DNA of 64,000 nucleotides from Allobosea sp. BK604 (GCF_004341515.1 NZ_SLZF01000011.1:1-64000); one strand, 5' to 3'. Shown: positions 25,941 through 34,349, counted from the stretch's first letter. Numbers and translations: made by a program. Notes: a model not told the origin generated them from the letters alone.

Positions 25941-26477
25941 ATGCGCGCCATGATGTCAAAACCGGCTTTCGCCCTGCTCTTACTTTGCGTCACGTCTGCG
26001 CCGGTGCTGGCGCAGACGCCTGCGCCCAGCCCGACGCTCGCGGCCGACCGTGCGCAGATGGCGAGTTGCTTGCGCCAGAGCGGCACGGCGACCAGCTCCT
26101 GTATCGGCCTGATCGCCGTCAGCTGCGTACGCTCTGCCGGCGGCGACCGGCGCGATGCCGAGACCACCTGTGCCCGGCGCGAGGAGGCTGTCTGGCGCGA
26201 GCGGCTGGAATTGGCGAGCCTTGCGGTGCTGCGCGCCGAGCAGACCGGCGCGCGCGGCCAGTTCGTGGCGTTGCAGCTGGCCTGGGAAAGCTATGTCGCG
26301 CAGAAATGCGCTTTCTTTGGCGGTACCCAGCCAGCGGCGCGGGTCGCCGGCATGCAGGCCGGCTGCGAATTGCGCGAGGTGGCGAACCGCTCGCTCGAGC
26401 TCGAGCGCTTCATCACCCAGCGCAGCAGCACCACCACCCAGCGCCGGCCGAACAACCCGCCAGAGATCATTCGCTGA
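25941..26477 (+). CDS. Secreted LprI-like (DUF1311) protein
   Basis: This 178-residue protein has a signal peptide (SKPAFALLLLCVTSAPVLAQ). The mature part contains a Cys-rich helical domain with TCARREEAVWRERLELA and WESYVAQKCAFFGG, then AGMQAGCELREVANRSLELE, the pattern of the DUF1311/LprI lysozyme-inhibitor-like family. Five in-frame ATGs (25929, 25938, 25941, 25950, 25953) could serve as the start and none has a clear Shine-Dalgarno. I chose 25941. The family includes lysozyme inhibitors, and two GH25 genes lie in this window, but any link is a guess. Confidence 0.68.
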   Translation: MRAMMSKPAFALLLLCVTSAPVLAQTPAPSPTLAADRAQMASCLRQSGTATSSCIGLIAVSCVRSAGGDRRDAETTCARREEAVWRERLELASLAVLRAEQTGARGQFVALQLAWESYVAQKCAFFGGTQPAARVAGMQAGCELREVANRSLELERFITQRSSTTTQRRPNNPPEIIR

Positions 26478-26545
26478 TCCGCTGCGTAACGTTAGCGGCG
26501 TATCAGTATTCATGAGCTAAGGCATGCGCGGTGCCGGAGGCCGCG

Positions 26546-27334
26546 ATGTTCTTTCCCATTTCCAAGATCGTCTGGTTCGCGCTGTCGCCGGTGAACCTGC
26601 TGCTGCTTCTTGCTGCGCTCGCCGCCATCCTCGCCTTCACCCGCTTTGCCCGTTTCGGGCGCTGGCTCGGCCTCCTGGCGATGCTCGGCGTGCTCACGCT
26701 CGCCTTCAGCCCGTTGCCACGCATCCTGGTGCGGCCGCTGGAGAACCGCTTTCCGCAGCAGGACGCCGCCAAGGGGCCGGTGGCCGGGATCATCGTGCTC
26801 GGCGGCGCGATCGGCGTGGCGCGCGGCGACGTCACCATGAATTTTGCCGCAGCGCGGATGACCAAGGCGGTCGAGCTCGCGCGCCTGCATCCGGAGGCGA
26901 AGCTCGTCTTCACCGGCGGCGGCGCGAACCTGCTCACCGAAGTGGTCGAGACCGAGGCCGACGGCGCCCGCATGCTCTTCGAAGGGCTCGGCCTGCCGCC
27001 TGGGCGGCTGATCCTGGAGGATCAGTCGCGCAACACGCGCGAGAATGCCAGCTTCACGCGTCGGCTCGTCGACCCGAAGCCCGGCGAGCGCTGGCTGCTG
27101 GTGACCTCGGCCTGGCACATGCCGCGCTCCATCGGCGTGTTCCGGAAGGCCGGTTTCAACGTCGAGGCCTTTCCGGTCGATTATTTCTCGGCCAATGAGC
27201 CGGCCGATTTCTTCAGGCCTTATCGCGAGGCCTCGCGCGGATTCAACATTGCCGAGAACGGCTTGAAGGAATGGGTCGGCCTCCTGGCCTATTGGGCCGC
27301 CGGCTATACGGATTCGCTCTTCCCGGCGCCCTGA
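26546..27334 (+). CDS. YdcF/ElyC-family membrane protein (DUF218)
   Basis: The ATG at 26546 is behind GGAGG and gives 262 residues. Two N-terminal membrane segments (about residues 10-30 and 38-55) anchor a DUF218 domain with IIVLGGAIGVARG, KLVFTGGG and DQSRNTRENASFT, then LVTSAWHMPRSIGVF. The family includes ElyC, which affects peptidoglycan precursor supply in E. coli. A longer form from a GTG at 26531 is possible. Its last 31 bases overlap the end of the convergent DUF3253 gene. Confidence 0.85.
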   Translation: MFFPISKIVWFALSPVNLLLLLAALAAILAFTRFARFGRWLGLLAMLGVLTLAFSPLPRILVRPLENRFPQQDAAKGPVAGIIVLGGAIGVARGDVTMNFAAARMTKAVELARLHPEAKLVFTGGGANLLTEVVETEADGARMLFEGLGLPPGRLILEDQSRNTRENASFTRRLVDPKPGERWLLVTSAWHMPRSIGVFRKAGFNVEAFPVDYFSANEPADFFRPYREASRGFNIAENGLKEWVGLLAYWAAGYTDSLFPAP

Positions 27335-27597
27335 TCGTCGCGCGGCAGGCTCAGCCGGTAGACGCCACGGAAATCGTCGGGATCGACCGGACGGCCCTTG
27401 CGAGTGATGACCAGCTTGCCTTCCTTCATCAGCCGGACCGCGATGCGCCGGATCGGCTGCATCAGCGGGCCCCAGCCGTCGGGATGATCGCCGCCGACAA
27501 TGCGGGCGGCGTCCATCGCGCTGATCGTATGGCCCGGGCCGCGCGCGGCCAAAAGGTCGAAGATCGCGGCCTCCAGGGCGTCGTCCTGGGCGCTCAT
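27304..27597 (-). CDS. DUF3253 small protein
   Basis: The 97-residue protein starts at the ATG at 27597, which overlaps the stop of the DUF599 gene by four bases. It has a winged-helix-like pattern: TISAMDAARIVGGDHPDGWG, then LMQPIRRIAVRLMKEGKLVITRKGRPVDPDDFRGVYRL. The stretch KGRPVDPDxxRG is the hallmark of DUF3253. The function is unknown, and a nucleic-acid-binding role is only suggested by the fold pattern. It ends 31 bases inside the convergent YdcF gene. Confidence 0.82.
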   Translation of the reverse strand: MSAQDDALEAAIFDLLAARGPGHTISAMDAARIVGGDHPDGWGPLMQPIRRIAVRLMKEGKLVITRKGRPVDPDDFRGVYRLSLPRDDQGAGKSESV

Positions 27598-28286
27598 GCC
27601 TGATCGGCCTTGCCGAAGACGCGCGCGGAATCGGAGGCGAATTGCCGCCGCCACATCACGGTCAGCACCGCCGCCGTCGTGATCAGGAAGAGCCAGGGGC
27701 TGAGGAACCAGCCGAGATAGGCGACCGCGAAGAAGAAGGCGCGCTGGCCGTGGTTGAAATGCCGTCCGGCCGCGATGTTCATCGCGGTGGTCTCGCGCAC
27801 GGCCTCCTTCGTCTCCGGCTGATCCTGGAACCGCATATCGGGGATCGCGCCGAGCAGGATGGCGCAATAGTTGAACAGCCGGTAGCTCCAGGCGAATTTG
27901 AAGAAGGCATAGGCGAAGATCACCGAAAGTCCGATCACCTTGAGTTCCCAGGCGGCGCGGCTGGTCTCGACCCCGATCGGCAGGTCGGCGAAGATCTGGG
28001 CGACGCGATCGGTCGCCTGCAGCAGGCTGAGCGCGCCGCCGATCGCGATCAGCGAGGTCGAGGCGAAGAAGGCGGTGCCGTTCTGCAGGCCGTTCATGAT
28101 CTGCGTGTCGATGATGCGGACTTCGCGCTGCACCGATTCCGCGAGCCAGCGGGCGCGCCGGACATTCATGCGCGCGTTCAGGCTGCGCTCGGCATGCGGG
28201 CCGAGCTCGACAGCGACGTGATAGCCGACCCAGGCCGCGACGAAGAATATCAGCGCGATGATGTCGATGGTGGCGAATCCGGCCAT
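27594..28286 (-). CDS. DUF599 membrane protein
   Basis: This 230-residue integral membrane protein has about four hydrophobic segments: IDIIALIFFVAAWVGYHVAV, GTAFFASTSLIAIGGALSLL, then FFAVAYLGWFLSPWLFLITT and others. The stretch LNARMNVRRARWL and the RIIDTQIMNGLQNG segment are typical of DUF599 (PF04654). Function is unknown. I chose the ATG at 28286 with an AGGAT-like region upstream; a longer frame upstream reads through an intergenic palindrome. It is probably co-transcribed with the DUF3253 gene. Confidence 0.83.
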   Translation of the reverse strand: MAGFATIDIIALIFFVAAWVGYHVAVELGPHAERSLNARMNVRRARWLAESVQREVRIIDTQIMNGLQNGTAFFASTSLIAIGGALSLLQATDRVAQIFADLPIGVETSRAAWELKVIGLSVIFAYAFFKFAWSYRLFNYCAILLGAIPDMRFQDQPETKEAVRETTAMNIAAGRHFNHGQRAFFFAVAYLGWFLSPWLFLITTAAVLTVMWRRQFASDSARVFGKADQA

Positions 28287-28382
28287 CCTCTCCCCCTTTG
28301 ATAGGGGAGAGTGCGGTGCGCCCGCCCGCTCCGCAAGCCGTGATTGACGGACGAGGCGCGAGCCGCCACGGTGCCGCCGCAA

Positions 28383-28482
28383 GAGCATTTCCGCGCTTCT
28401 CCGAATCGCGGAAACTCTCTAGCCCTTTGTTTTAACGCATTTTCTTCACGCGAACCGGTATCCACTTCGCTCGAAAATGCTC
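28383..28482 (+). repeat. Bipartite hairpin repeat upstream of the rhodanese gene
   Basis: Hairpin 1: TTTCCGCG (28388-28395) with CGCGGAAA (28407-28414). Linker: CTCTAGCCCTTTGTTTT. Hairpin 2: GCATTTTC (28437-28444) with GAAAATGC (28473-28480), around the core GAACCGGTATCCACTTCGC. The outermost GAGCATTT (28383-28390) can also pair with AAATGCTC (28475-28482), so two exclusive folds are possible. The repeat ends 15 bases before the rhodanese start codon. Confidence 0.82.
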
Positions 28483-28497
28483 AAGAGGTAGGGGCCG

Positions 28498-28920
28498 ATG
28501 CCGCAAACCATCACCAAGGGCTACAAGGCCCTGCTGGCCGAGGCCGAGGCCAAGATCAAGACCCTCTCCGTCGATGAGGCCAAGGCGCTGGCCGGCCGCG
28601 ACGACACCGTCTTCGTCGACCTGCGCGATCCACGTGAGCTGGAGCGGGAAGGGCGCATGCCCGGCGCCTTTCATTGCCCGCGCGGCATGCTGGAATTCTG
28701 GATCGACCCGGAAAGCCCCTATGCCAAGCCGGTGTTCCAGGAAGACAAGCAATTCGTCTTCTTTTGCGCCGGCGGCTGGCGCTCGGCGCTGGCTGCCAAA
28801 GCCGCGCAGGAGATGGGCTTGAGCCCGGTCGCACATATCGAGGGCGGCTTCGGCGCCTGGTTTAAGGCGGGAGCGCCGGTCGAGGCGCCCGCGCCTCGCC
28901 CCGAAAAGAGCGTCGGCTGA
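28498..28920 (+). CDS. Rhodanese-domain protein
   Basis: This 140-residue cytoplasmic protein is a single rhodanese domain with the active-site Cys90 in FFCAGGWRSA, the loop that would carry a persulfide. VFVDLRDPRELEREGRMPGA precedes it. The active-site loop and HIEGGFGAWFKAGAPV are typical. Sulfur donor and acceptor are unknown. A bipartite repeat lies immediately upstream, and its promoter would have to be within or before that repeat. Confidence 0.9.
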   Translation: MPQTITKGYKALLAEAEAKIKTLSVDEAKALAGRDDTVFVDLRDPRELEREGRMPGAFHCPRGMLEFWIDPESPYAKPVFQEDKQFVFFCAGGWRSALAAKAAQEMGLSPVAHIEGGFGAWFKAGAPVEAPAPRPEKSVG

Positions 28921-28930
28921 GACCACTGCC

Positions 28931-29107
28931 TTGCTGTCCCATATCCTGATCGTCCTGGCGGTTGTCGCCTTCCTGTTCCGCAAGCCGCTGCTGCGCCTGC
29001 TGCAGAAACGGCTGCCCGATCGGCAGAAGCGCCATCAGGTGCTCGGCCTGATCATCACCGCTTTCGTGCTGGTGATCGCCGTGCGGTTGCTGGCCTTGTT
29101 CTGGTGA
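28931..29107 (+). CDS. Small two-segment membrane protein
   Basis: A TTG-started frame of 58 codons begins 10 bases after the rhodanese stop. It encodes two hydrophobic segments (LSHILIVLAVVAFLF and LGLIITAFVLVIAVRLLALF) joined by a basic loop rich in Arg, Lys and Gln. Third positions are almost all G or C, which supports coding. No clear Shine-Dalgarno is seen, and the frame stays open upstream into the rhodanese gene, so the start is uncertain. I do not recognise the protein. Confidence 0.5.
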   Translation: MLSHILIVLAVVAFLFRKPLLRLLQKRLPDRQKRHQVLGLIITAFVLVIAVRLLALFW

Positions 29108-29203
29108 GGTGCCTGCAATGCGGCGCGGCCCGCAGCATGTGAACACTTGTACACACGGCGCGATTGGGCGATGAAGGCATAGGTTTCCGACAGAAGGGCT
29201 TGC

Positions 29204-30697
29204 ATGCCGATTTCTCAAGCCGGCTTCGTGCGAACGACGATGATCGTTCTCGCGGCCGGCATCCTGGTCCTCGTCGGCATCGTCGGCGCCATCATCTGGC
29301 TCACCAATCAGAGCGCTTCGCAATTCGCCGAAGTCGTGCGGGCGCGCGATATCCGCAGCACCTCGGCCGACCTGCTCACGCTGATCCAGGATGCCGAAAC
29401 CGGCCAGCGCGGCTTCCTGCTGACGCGCGATAACAGCTATCTCGACCCCTACAATCGCGCGCAGGGCGAACTGGAGCAGAGTCTGGCGCGCTTCCGCGAG
29501 GCAGCGAGTGGCGATGCCGCGATCGCGGCGCTCTTGCCCGGCCTGAACGAGACGCTGCGCCAGAAGCTGGGCGAGCTGAAGCAAACGATCGAGCTCGGCC
29601 AGAGCGGCAACTGGGCCGGGGCCCTGGCCGAGGTCGACACGGATCGCGGCAAGCGCCTGATGGACGAGGTCCGCGCGGCATTCAGGCAGGTGCTGCAGAT
29701 ATCCGAGACCAACCTGCGCAACAGCATCGCAGCGCAGGAGACGGCGTTCGCGCGGCTACGCTGGGTCGCGATCGTCGGAGCCCTGGCGCTGCTCGCGATG
29801 GCGGCGCTCGCGGTCTGGACGATCTGGCAATATACGCGCGAGCTCAGCGTGACGCGCAGCGAGCTGCAGCATCTCAATCTCGGCCTGGAGGAGCGGGTCA
29901 AGGAGCGCACTGAGGACCTGATGCGCGCCAACGAAGAGATCCAGCGCTTCGCCTATATCGTCACGCACGACCTGCGGGCGCCCCTGGTCAACATCATGGG
30001 GTTCACCAGCGAGCTCGAGGCGGCAATCAAGCCGATCCAGGCCCATGCCCAGGCTGACGAGGGTGCGGATGAGAGCCTGCAGGCCGAAGCGAAGCAGGCT
30101 GCGCTCGAGGACCTGCCGGAGGCGCTCGGCTTCATTCGTTCTTCGACCAAGAAGATGGACGGGCTGATCAACGCCATCCTGAAGATCTCGCGTGAGGGAA
30201 GGCGGACGCTGAAGCCCGAGCCGATCGACCTGAACCAGCTGCTCGAGACGGCGGCGGCCGCCGTGCACCACCAGGCCAGCCAGGATGGCGGCGGGATTTC
30301 GATCGAGGCGAAGGTGCCGATGATGGTCAGCGACCGGATGTCCCTCGAACAGGCGCTGGGCAACCTGATCGACAACGCGATCAAGTACAGGTCGACGGAG
30401 CGGCCGGTCGAGATCAGCATCCTGGCGCGCAAGGAGCCGCTGGGGCGTGTGGCGATCGAGGTGCGCGACAATGGGCGCGGCATTGCCGATACCGACCACG
30501 AGCGCATCTTCGAGCTGTTCAGGCGCTCGGGCGCGCAGGACCAAGCGGGCGAGGGGATCGGCCTGGCCCATGTGCGCACATTGATCCGCAATCTGGGCGG
30601 CGATATCTCCGTCCGCTCTGTCTTTGGACAAGGTAGCACTTTCAGAATCGTGCTACCGGCCGATTTGAGAACCGTGAAACGGAGTGTCGCCGCATGA
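29204..30697 (+). CDS. CHASE3-domain sensor histidine kinase
   Basis: This 497-residue inner-membrane kinase has TM1 at about residues 10-33 and a periplasmic CHASE3 domain (residues about 40-180, with DAETGQRGFLLT). TM2 is at about 188-210, followed by a coiled coil (LNLGLEERVKERTEDLMRAN). The HisKA region has His255 in IVTHDLRAPLVN, and the ATPase domain has LGNLIDNAIKY, DNGRGI and EGIGLAHV. The HDLRAPL box is of the phytochrome-like kinase group. The stop overlaps the regulator gene by four bases. CHASE3 ligands are unknown. Confidence 0.93.
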   Translation: MPISQAGFVRTTMIVLAAGILVLVGIVGAIIWLTNQSASQFAEVVRARDIRSTSADLLTLIQDAETGQRGFLLTRDNSYLDPYNRAQGELEQSLARFREAASGDAAIAALLPGLNETLRQKLGELKQTIELGQSGNWAGALAEVDTDRGKRLMDEVRAAFRQVLQISETNLRNSIAAQETAFARLRWVAIVGALALLAMAALAVWTIWQYTRELSVTRSELQHLNLGLEERVKERTEDLMRANEEIQRFAYIVTHDLRAPLVNIMGFTSELEAAIKPIQAHAQADEGADESLQAEAKQAALEDLPEALGFIRSSTKKMDGLINAILKISREGRRTLKPEPIDLNQLLETAAAAVHHQASQDGGGISIEAKVPMMVSDRMSLEQALGNLIDNAIKYRSTERPVEISILARKEPLGRVAIEVRDNGRGIADTDHERIFELFRRSGAQDQAGEGIGLAHVRTLIRNLGGDISVRSVFGQGSTFRIVLPADLRTVKRSVAA

Positions 30698-31140
30698 GCC
30701 AAAACGGTAGGCCCGTCCTGATCATCATGATCGAGGACGACGAAGGCCATGCGCGGCTGATCGAGAAGAACATCCGCCGCGCCGGCGTCAACAACGAGAT
30801 CGTCCCGTTCGCCAATGGTACGGCCGCGCTGAATTACCTGTTCGGAGCCGATGGTTCGGGCCAGGCCAGCGCAGGCCGGCACATGCTGGTGCTGCTCGAC
30901 CTCAACCTGCCGGACATGGGCGGGGTCGATATCCTCGAGAAGCTGAAAGCCAATCAGCATACGCGGCGATCGCCAGTTATCGTGCTGACCACGACCGACG
31001 ATAGCCGTGAGATCCAGCGCTGCTATGATCTCGGCGCCAATGTCTACATCACCAAGCCGGTCGATTATGACGGATTCGCCCATGCGATCCGGCAGCTCGG
31101 GCTGTTTTTCTCGGTGATGCAGGTGCCGGAAACGGCATAA
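30694..31140 (+). CDS. Single-domain response regulator (Rcp1-like)
   Basis: The 148-residue protein is a stand-alone REC domain with the acidic pair in IMIEDDEGH, the phospho-acceptor Asp69 in VLLDLNLPDMGG, Thr in VLTTTDD and Lys in VYITKPVDYD. The long loop after beta3 and the Tyr/Lys pattern match Rcp1-type regulators that pair with phytochrome-like kinases. It overlaps the CHASE3 kinase by four bases and is followed after 2 bases by a second kinase, so it may pass phosphate between the two. Confidence 0.93.
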   Translation: MSQNGRPVLIIMIEDDEGHARLIEKNIRRAGVNNEIVPFANGTAALNYLFGADGSGQASAGRHMLVLLDLNLPDMGGVDILEKLKANQHTRRSPVIVLTTTDDSREIQRCYDLGANVYITKPVDYDGFAHAIRQLGLFFSVMQVPETA

Positions 31141-31142
31141 GG

Positions 31143-32180
31143 ATGCCCAATCGCCAGATCCACATTCTGTATATCGACGATGACGCCGCGCTCGGACGCC
31201 TCGTCGAGAAGACGCTGGCGCGGCGAGGCTATCAGGTCGAGAGCGCGACCGACGCGACTGTCGGCCTGGCGCGAGTGGACGAGCAGGCCTTCGACGTCGT
31301 CATCCTCGACCATGATCTGGGGACCACCTGGGGCCTCGACGTGCTGGCTTCACTTCGGGAGCGTCCGACGCCACCGCCCGTCGTCTATGTCACGGCCTCA
31401 TCCGAGATCACCGTCGCAGTGCAGGCGCTCAAGGCCGGCGCGGTCGACTATGTCCTCAAGACCGTCGGCGACGATTTCGACGTGCTGCTGAATTCGGCGA
31501 TCGAGCAGGCGCTCGATACGGCGCGGCTGCGCCGCGACAAGGAACGGGCCGAGCGCGAACTGCGCCAGGCCCATGACCGGGCTGTGACGCTGCTCGCCGA
31601 GGTCAACCACCGGGTCGCCAACAGCCTGGCCCTCGTCGGATCGCTGGTCCGGATGCAGGCGGCTGCGGTTTCCGATACGGCTGCCAAGCATGCCCTGGCA
31701 GAGACGCAGGGACGCATCGCCGCGATCGGCAGCCTGCATCGCCGCCTCTACACGTCGGACGATGTCCGCTCGGTCGATGTCGGTTCCTATCTCGAAGGCT
31801 TGGTCGGAGAGCTTTCCACGTCGATGACGGCGACCGGGCGCACACCGAGCATACGGACCGCGTTGAGCTCGATCGAGCTGCCGACCGACAAGGCCGTCTC
31901 GGTCGGAATGGTCGTTACCGAACTCGTCACCAATGCGGTGAAATACGCCTATCCCGCGGGAGACGGCGAGGTCCGCGTGCTGCTCAGCGAGGCGCCGGAC
32001 GGGGGCATCGATATTGTCGTCGAGGATGACGGCATCGGCTGGCGTGGCGTCGGCGTTGCTCAAGGCACTGGGCTTGGCGGCAAGGTCATCGCCGCGACCG
32101 TTCGCAATCTCAGTGGCGATTTCAGCTACGAGAGCGCCGAGCGCGGGACGCGGGCGCGCCTGCGGATTCCCCTGCAGTAG
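31143..32180 (+). CDS. REC-HisKA_2 hybrid: response regulator fused to histidine kinase
   Basis: This 345-residue soluble protein begins with a REC domain (acidic pair in LYIDDDAAL, Asp56 in VVILDHDLG, Lys in VDYVLKTVGDD). A coiled linker follows, then a HisKA_2/HWE-like kinase with His156 in AEVNHRVANSLALV and the ATPase motifs TELVTNAVKYAYP and EDDGIGW. Kinases of this group in alphaproteobacteria often feed the PhyR general stress response, but no phyR or nepR is in the window. It is the third gene of the signalling cassette. Confidence 0.9.
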   Translation: MPNRQIHILYIDDDAALGRLVEKTLARRGYQVESATDATVGLARVDEQAFDVVILDHDLGTTWGLDVLASLRERPTPPPVVYVTASSEITVAVQALKAGAVDYVLKTVGDDFDVLLNSAIEQALDTARLRRDKERAERELRQAHDRAVTLLAEVNHRVANSLALVGSLVRMQAAAVSDTAAKHALAETQGRIAAIGSLHRRLYTSDDVRSVDVGSYLEGLVGELSTSMTATGRTPSIRTALSSIELPTDKAVSVGMVVTELVTNAVKYAYPAGDGEVRVLLSEAPDGGIDIVVEDDGIGWRGVGVAQGTGLGGKVIAATVRNLSGDFSYESAERGTRARLRIPLQ

Positions 32181-32494
32181 AGTTCGGCGCGCGGTAGCGA
32201 AGCCCGCTGTGTCCTCGACGCCTCACATCGTCCCATTTGAAAACGGGCGGCTTGCGCATTGAATTTTGATGCGGCATCTTGTCCGCCTTGGCTCCAACTC
32301 AAGAAAGGGAGGGCAGCATGGTATTCATGATCATCGTCACCTCTCCCAGGCCTTCCGTCCGCCACTAGGTCGGAACAGCCCGTGGCCCGCCTGATGGCGG
32401 CCTGAGCCAGTATTTCCATCTCTATTCGTTCAGTCGGGGACAGGCGCATTGCGTCGTCTCCATCGATCTGGAGTCGGTCCCGTCCGGGGGCCGA
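32181..32494. other. 314-base region between the signalling cassette and the ABC exporter
   Basis: It holds a 16-codon frame with a strong ribosome-binding site (32318-32368) and a GC hairpin (32384-32402), which together look like a leader. I see no repeat of the dispersed classes and no terminator for the upstream cassette. The promoter of the exporter is probably in 32190-32300. Confidence 0.55.
32318..32368 (+). CDS. Putative leader peptide of the ABC exporter
   Basis: A 16-codon frame MVFMIIVTSPRPSVRH starts 7 bases after AAAGGGAGGG, one of the best ribosome-binding sites in the window. It ends 127 bases before the exporter start. A hairpin, CCGCC/GGCGG with a GG/CC extension and a bulge (32384-32402), lies 16 bases after its stop. 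A Pro/Arg-rich end just before the stop is a feature of known stalling leaders. This is inference from layout only. Confidence 0.45.
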   Translation: MVFMIIVTSPRPSVRH

Positions 32495-34300
32495 ATGACC
32501 GACATGTCTATTCGCAACCAAACGGAGCGGCAGGAGCCGTTCCGGGCCGTTCTCGGCTTCACTTTCGGGCACTGGGCGCGTCAGCCCGGGTCCGTTGCCT
32601 TCGTCGGCGGCTCGATGATGCTCGCCACCATGGCCGATCTGTTCATGCCGCTCTATGCCGGCCACCTCGTCGATGCCGTGACGCGGCAGGGTGCCGGCGC
32701 GCTCGATGCGGCGCTGCTGGCGCTCGGCGCGATGCTCGCTCTTGGCGCGGTCGGCGTGCTGTTCCGCCATCTCGGCTTCATCGGCATCACCGGCATGACC
32801 CTGCGCACGATGAGCGATACGGCGCAGGAATCCTTCGCGCGCCTGCAGCGCTTCTCGACCGACTGGCACGCAAATAACTTTGCCGGCTCGACAGTGCGCA
32901 AGATCACGCGCGGCATGTGGGCGCTCGACCTGCTGACCGACACGATCCTGATCGCGCTCCTGCCTTCGCTGGTCGTGCTCATCGGCACGACGGCGCTGCT
33001 GGCCTGGCATTGGCCGGCGATGGGCCTCGTCGTCTTCATGGGCGCGCTGATCTATGTCGGCGTCACCGTGACGCTGTCGCTAAAGTTCGTCGCGCCGGCG
33101 GCGCGGCTGGCCAATAGCTGGGACACGCGTGTCGGCGGGGCGCTCGCCGACGCGATCTCGTGCAACCCGGTGGTCAAGGCCTATGGCGGCGAGCTTCGGG
33201 AAGATGCGCGGCTCGCGACCGTGATGGCGAAATGGGCGTTGAGGACGCGCCGCACCTGGGTGAGGGGCACGACCTCGGGCACGGCGCAGCAATTCGTGCT
33301 GCTCGCCTTGCGCGCCTCGGTGATCGGGCTCGTCATCTGGCTCTGGGCCAATGGCCAGGCGACGCCGGGCGATGTCGCCTTCGTGCTGACCAGCTACGCC
33401 GTCGTGCATGGCTATCTGCGCGATGTCGGCCAGCACGTGCACAACCTGCAGCGTTCGGTGAACGACATGGAGGAGCTCGTTGCGATGCATGCCCAGCCCT
33501 ATGGCGTGCCGGATCGCAAGGGGGCGAGCGCGATGGTGGTCGATGCCGGCGAGATCGCCTTCGAGCGCGTGACCTTCCATTACGGCGGCCATGCCGAGCC
33601 GCTCTACCGCGACTTCTCCTTGAAGATCGCGGCGGGCGAGAAGGTCGGGCTCGTCGGGCGCTCGGGTTCCGGCAAGACGACCTTCGTCAAGCTGGTGCAG
33701 CGGCTCTATGACGTGACGGATGGGCGCATCGCCATCGATGGGCGCGATATCGCCGAAGCGACGCAGGCCTCGCTGCGCTCGCAGATCGCGATAGTGCAGC
33801 AGGAACCCGTACTGTTCCACCGCTCGCTGGCGGAGAACATCGCCTATGGAAAGCCGGGTGCCTCGATGGCGCGGATCATCCAGGCGGCGAAGCTCGCCAA
33901 TGCGCATGAGTTCATCATGCGCCTGCCCAAGGGCTATGCCACGCTCGTCGGCGAGCGCGGTGTCAAGCTCTCGGGTGGCGAGCGACAGCGCGTCGCCCTG
34001 GCCCGCGCCTTCCTGGCCGATGCGCCGATCCTGATCCTGGACGAGGCGACCTCGAGCCTCGATTCGGAATCGGAGGCGCTGATCCAGGAGGCGATCGAGC
34101 GGCTGATGCAGGGCCGCACCACGATCGTCATCGCGCACCGGCTCTCGACCGTGCGGGCGATGGACCGGATCCTGGTCTTCGACCGCGGCAAGGTGGTCGA
34201 GGAGGGCAGCCACGAGGCGCTGCTCACCCGCGAGAACGGCGCCTATCGCGCGTTGTTCGAGCGCCAGGCCAGCGAGATGGCGAAGGGGCTGGCAGCCTGA
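32495..34300 (+). CDS. ABC exporter, fused membrane and ATPase domains
   Basis: This 601-residue half-transporter has six membrane segments (residues about 25-330) and one ATPase domain: Walker A GRSGSGKTTF, Q-loop IVQQEPVLFH, signature LSGGERQRVALARA, Walker B ILILDEATSSLD and H-loop IVIAHRLST. It resembles the MsbA/multidrug group and would work as a homodimer, since no partner half-gene is adjacent. The substrate, lipid or drug, cannot be told. A leader-peptide-like frame precedes it, and a strong terminator follows after 23 bases. Confidence 0.92.
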   Translation: MTDMSIRNQTERQEPFRAVLGFTFGHWARQPGSVAFVGGSMMLATMADLFMPLYAGHLVDAVTRQGAGALDAALLALGAMLALGAVGVLFRHLGFIGITGMTLRTMSDTAQESFARLQRFSTDWHANNFAGSTVRKITRGMWALDLLTDTILIALLPSLVVLIGTTALLAWHWPAMGLVVFMGALIYVGVTVTLSLKFVAPAARLANSWDTRVGGALADAISCNPVVKAYGGELREDARLATVMAKWALRTRRTWVRGTTSGTAQQFVLLALRASVIGLVIWLWANGQATPGDVAFVLTSYAVVHGYLRDVGQHVHNLQRSVNDMEELVAMHAQPYGVPDRKGASAMVVDAGEIAFERVTFHYGGHAEPLYRDFSLKIAAGEKVGLVGRSGSGKTTFVKLVQRLYDVTDGRIAIDGRDIAEATQASLRSQIAIVQQEPVLFHRSLAENIAYGKPGASMARIIQAAKLANAHEFIMRLPKGYATLVGERGVKLSGGERQRVALARAFLADAPILILDEATSSLDSESEALIQEAIERLMQGRTTIVIAHRLSTVRAMDRILVFDRGKVVEEGSHEALLTRENGAYRALFERQASEMAKGLAA

Positions 34301-34323
34301 GGCGGCGCGAGCCGGAAACAGAA

Positions 34324-34349
34324 GGGGCCGCGACGAGCGGCCCCTTTTT
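34324..34349 (+). terminator. Intrinsic terminator after the ABC exporter
   Basis: A perfect 8-bp GC stem, GGGGCCGC (34324-34331) with GCGGCCCC (34337-34344), has a 5-base loop and a TTTTT tract. It lies 23 bases after the stop. Confidence 0.92.
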
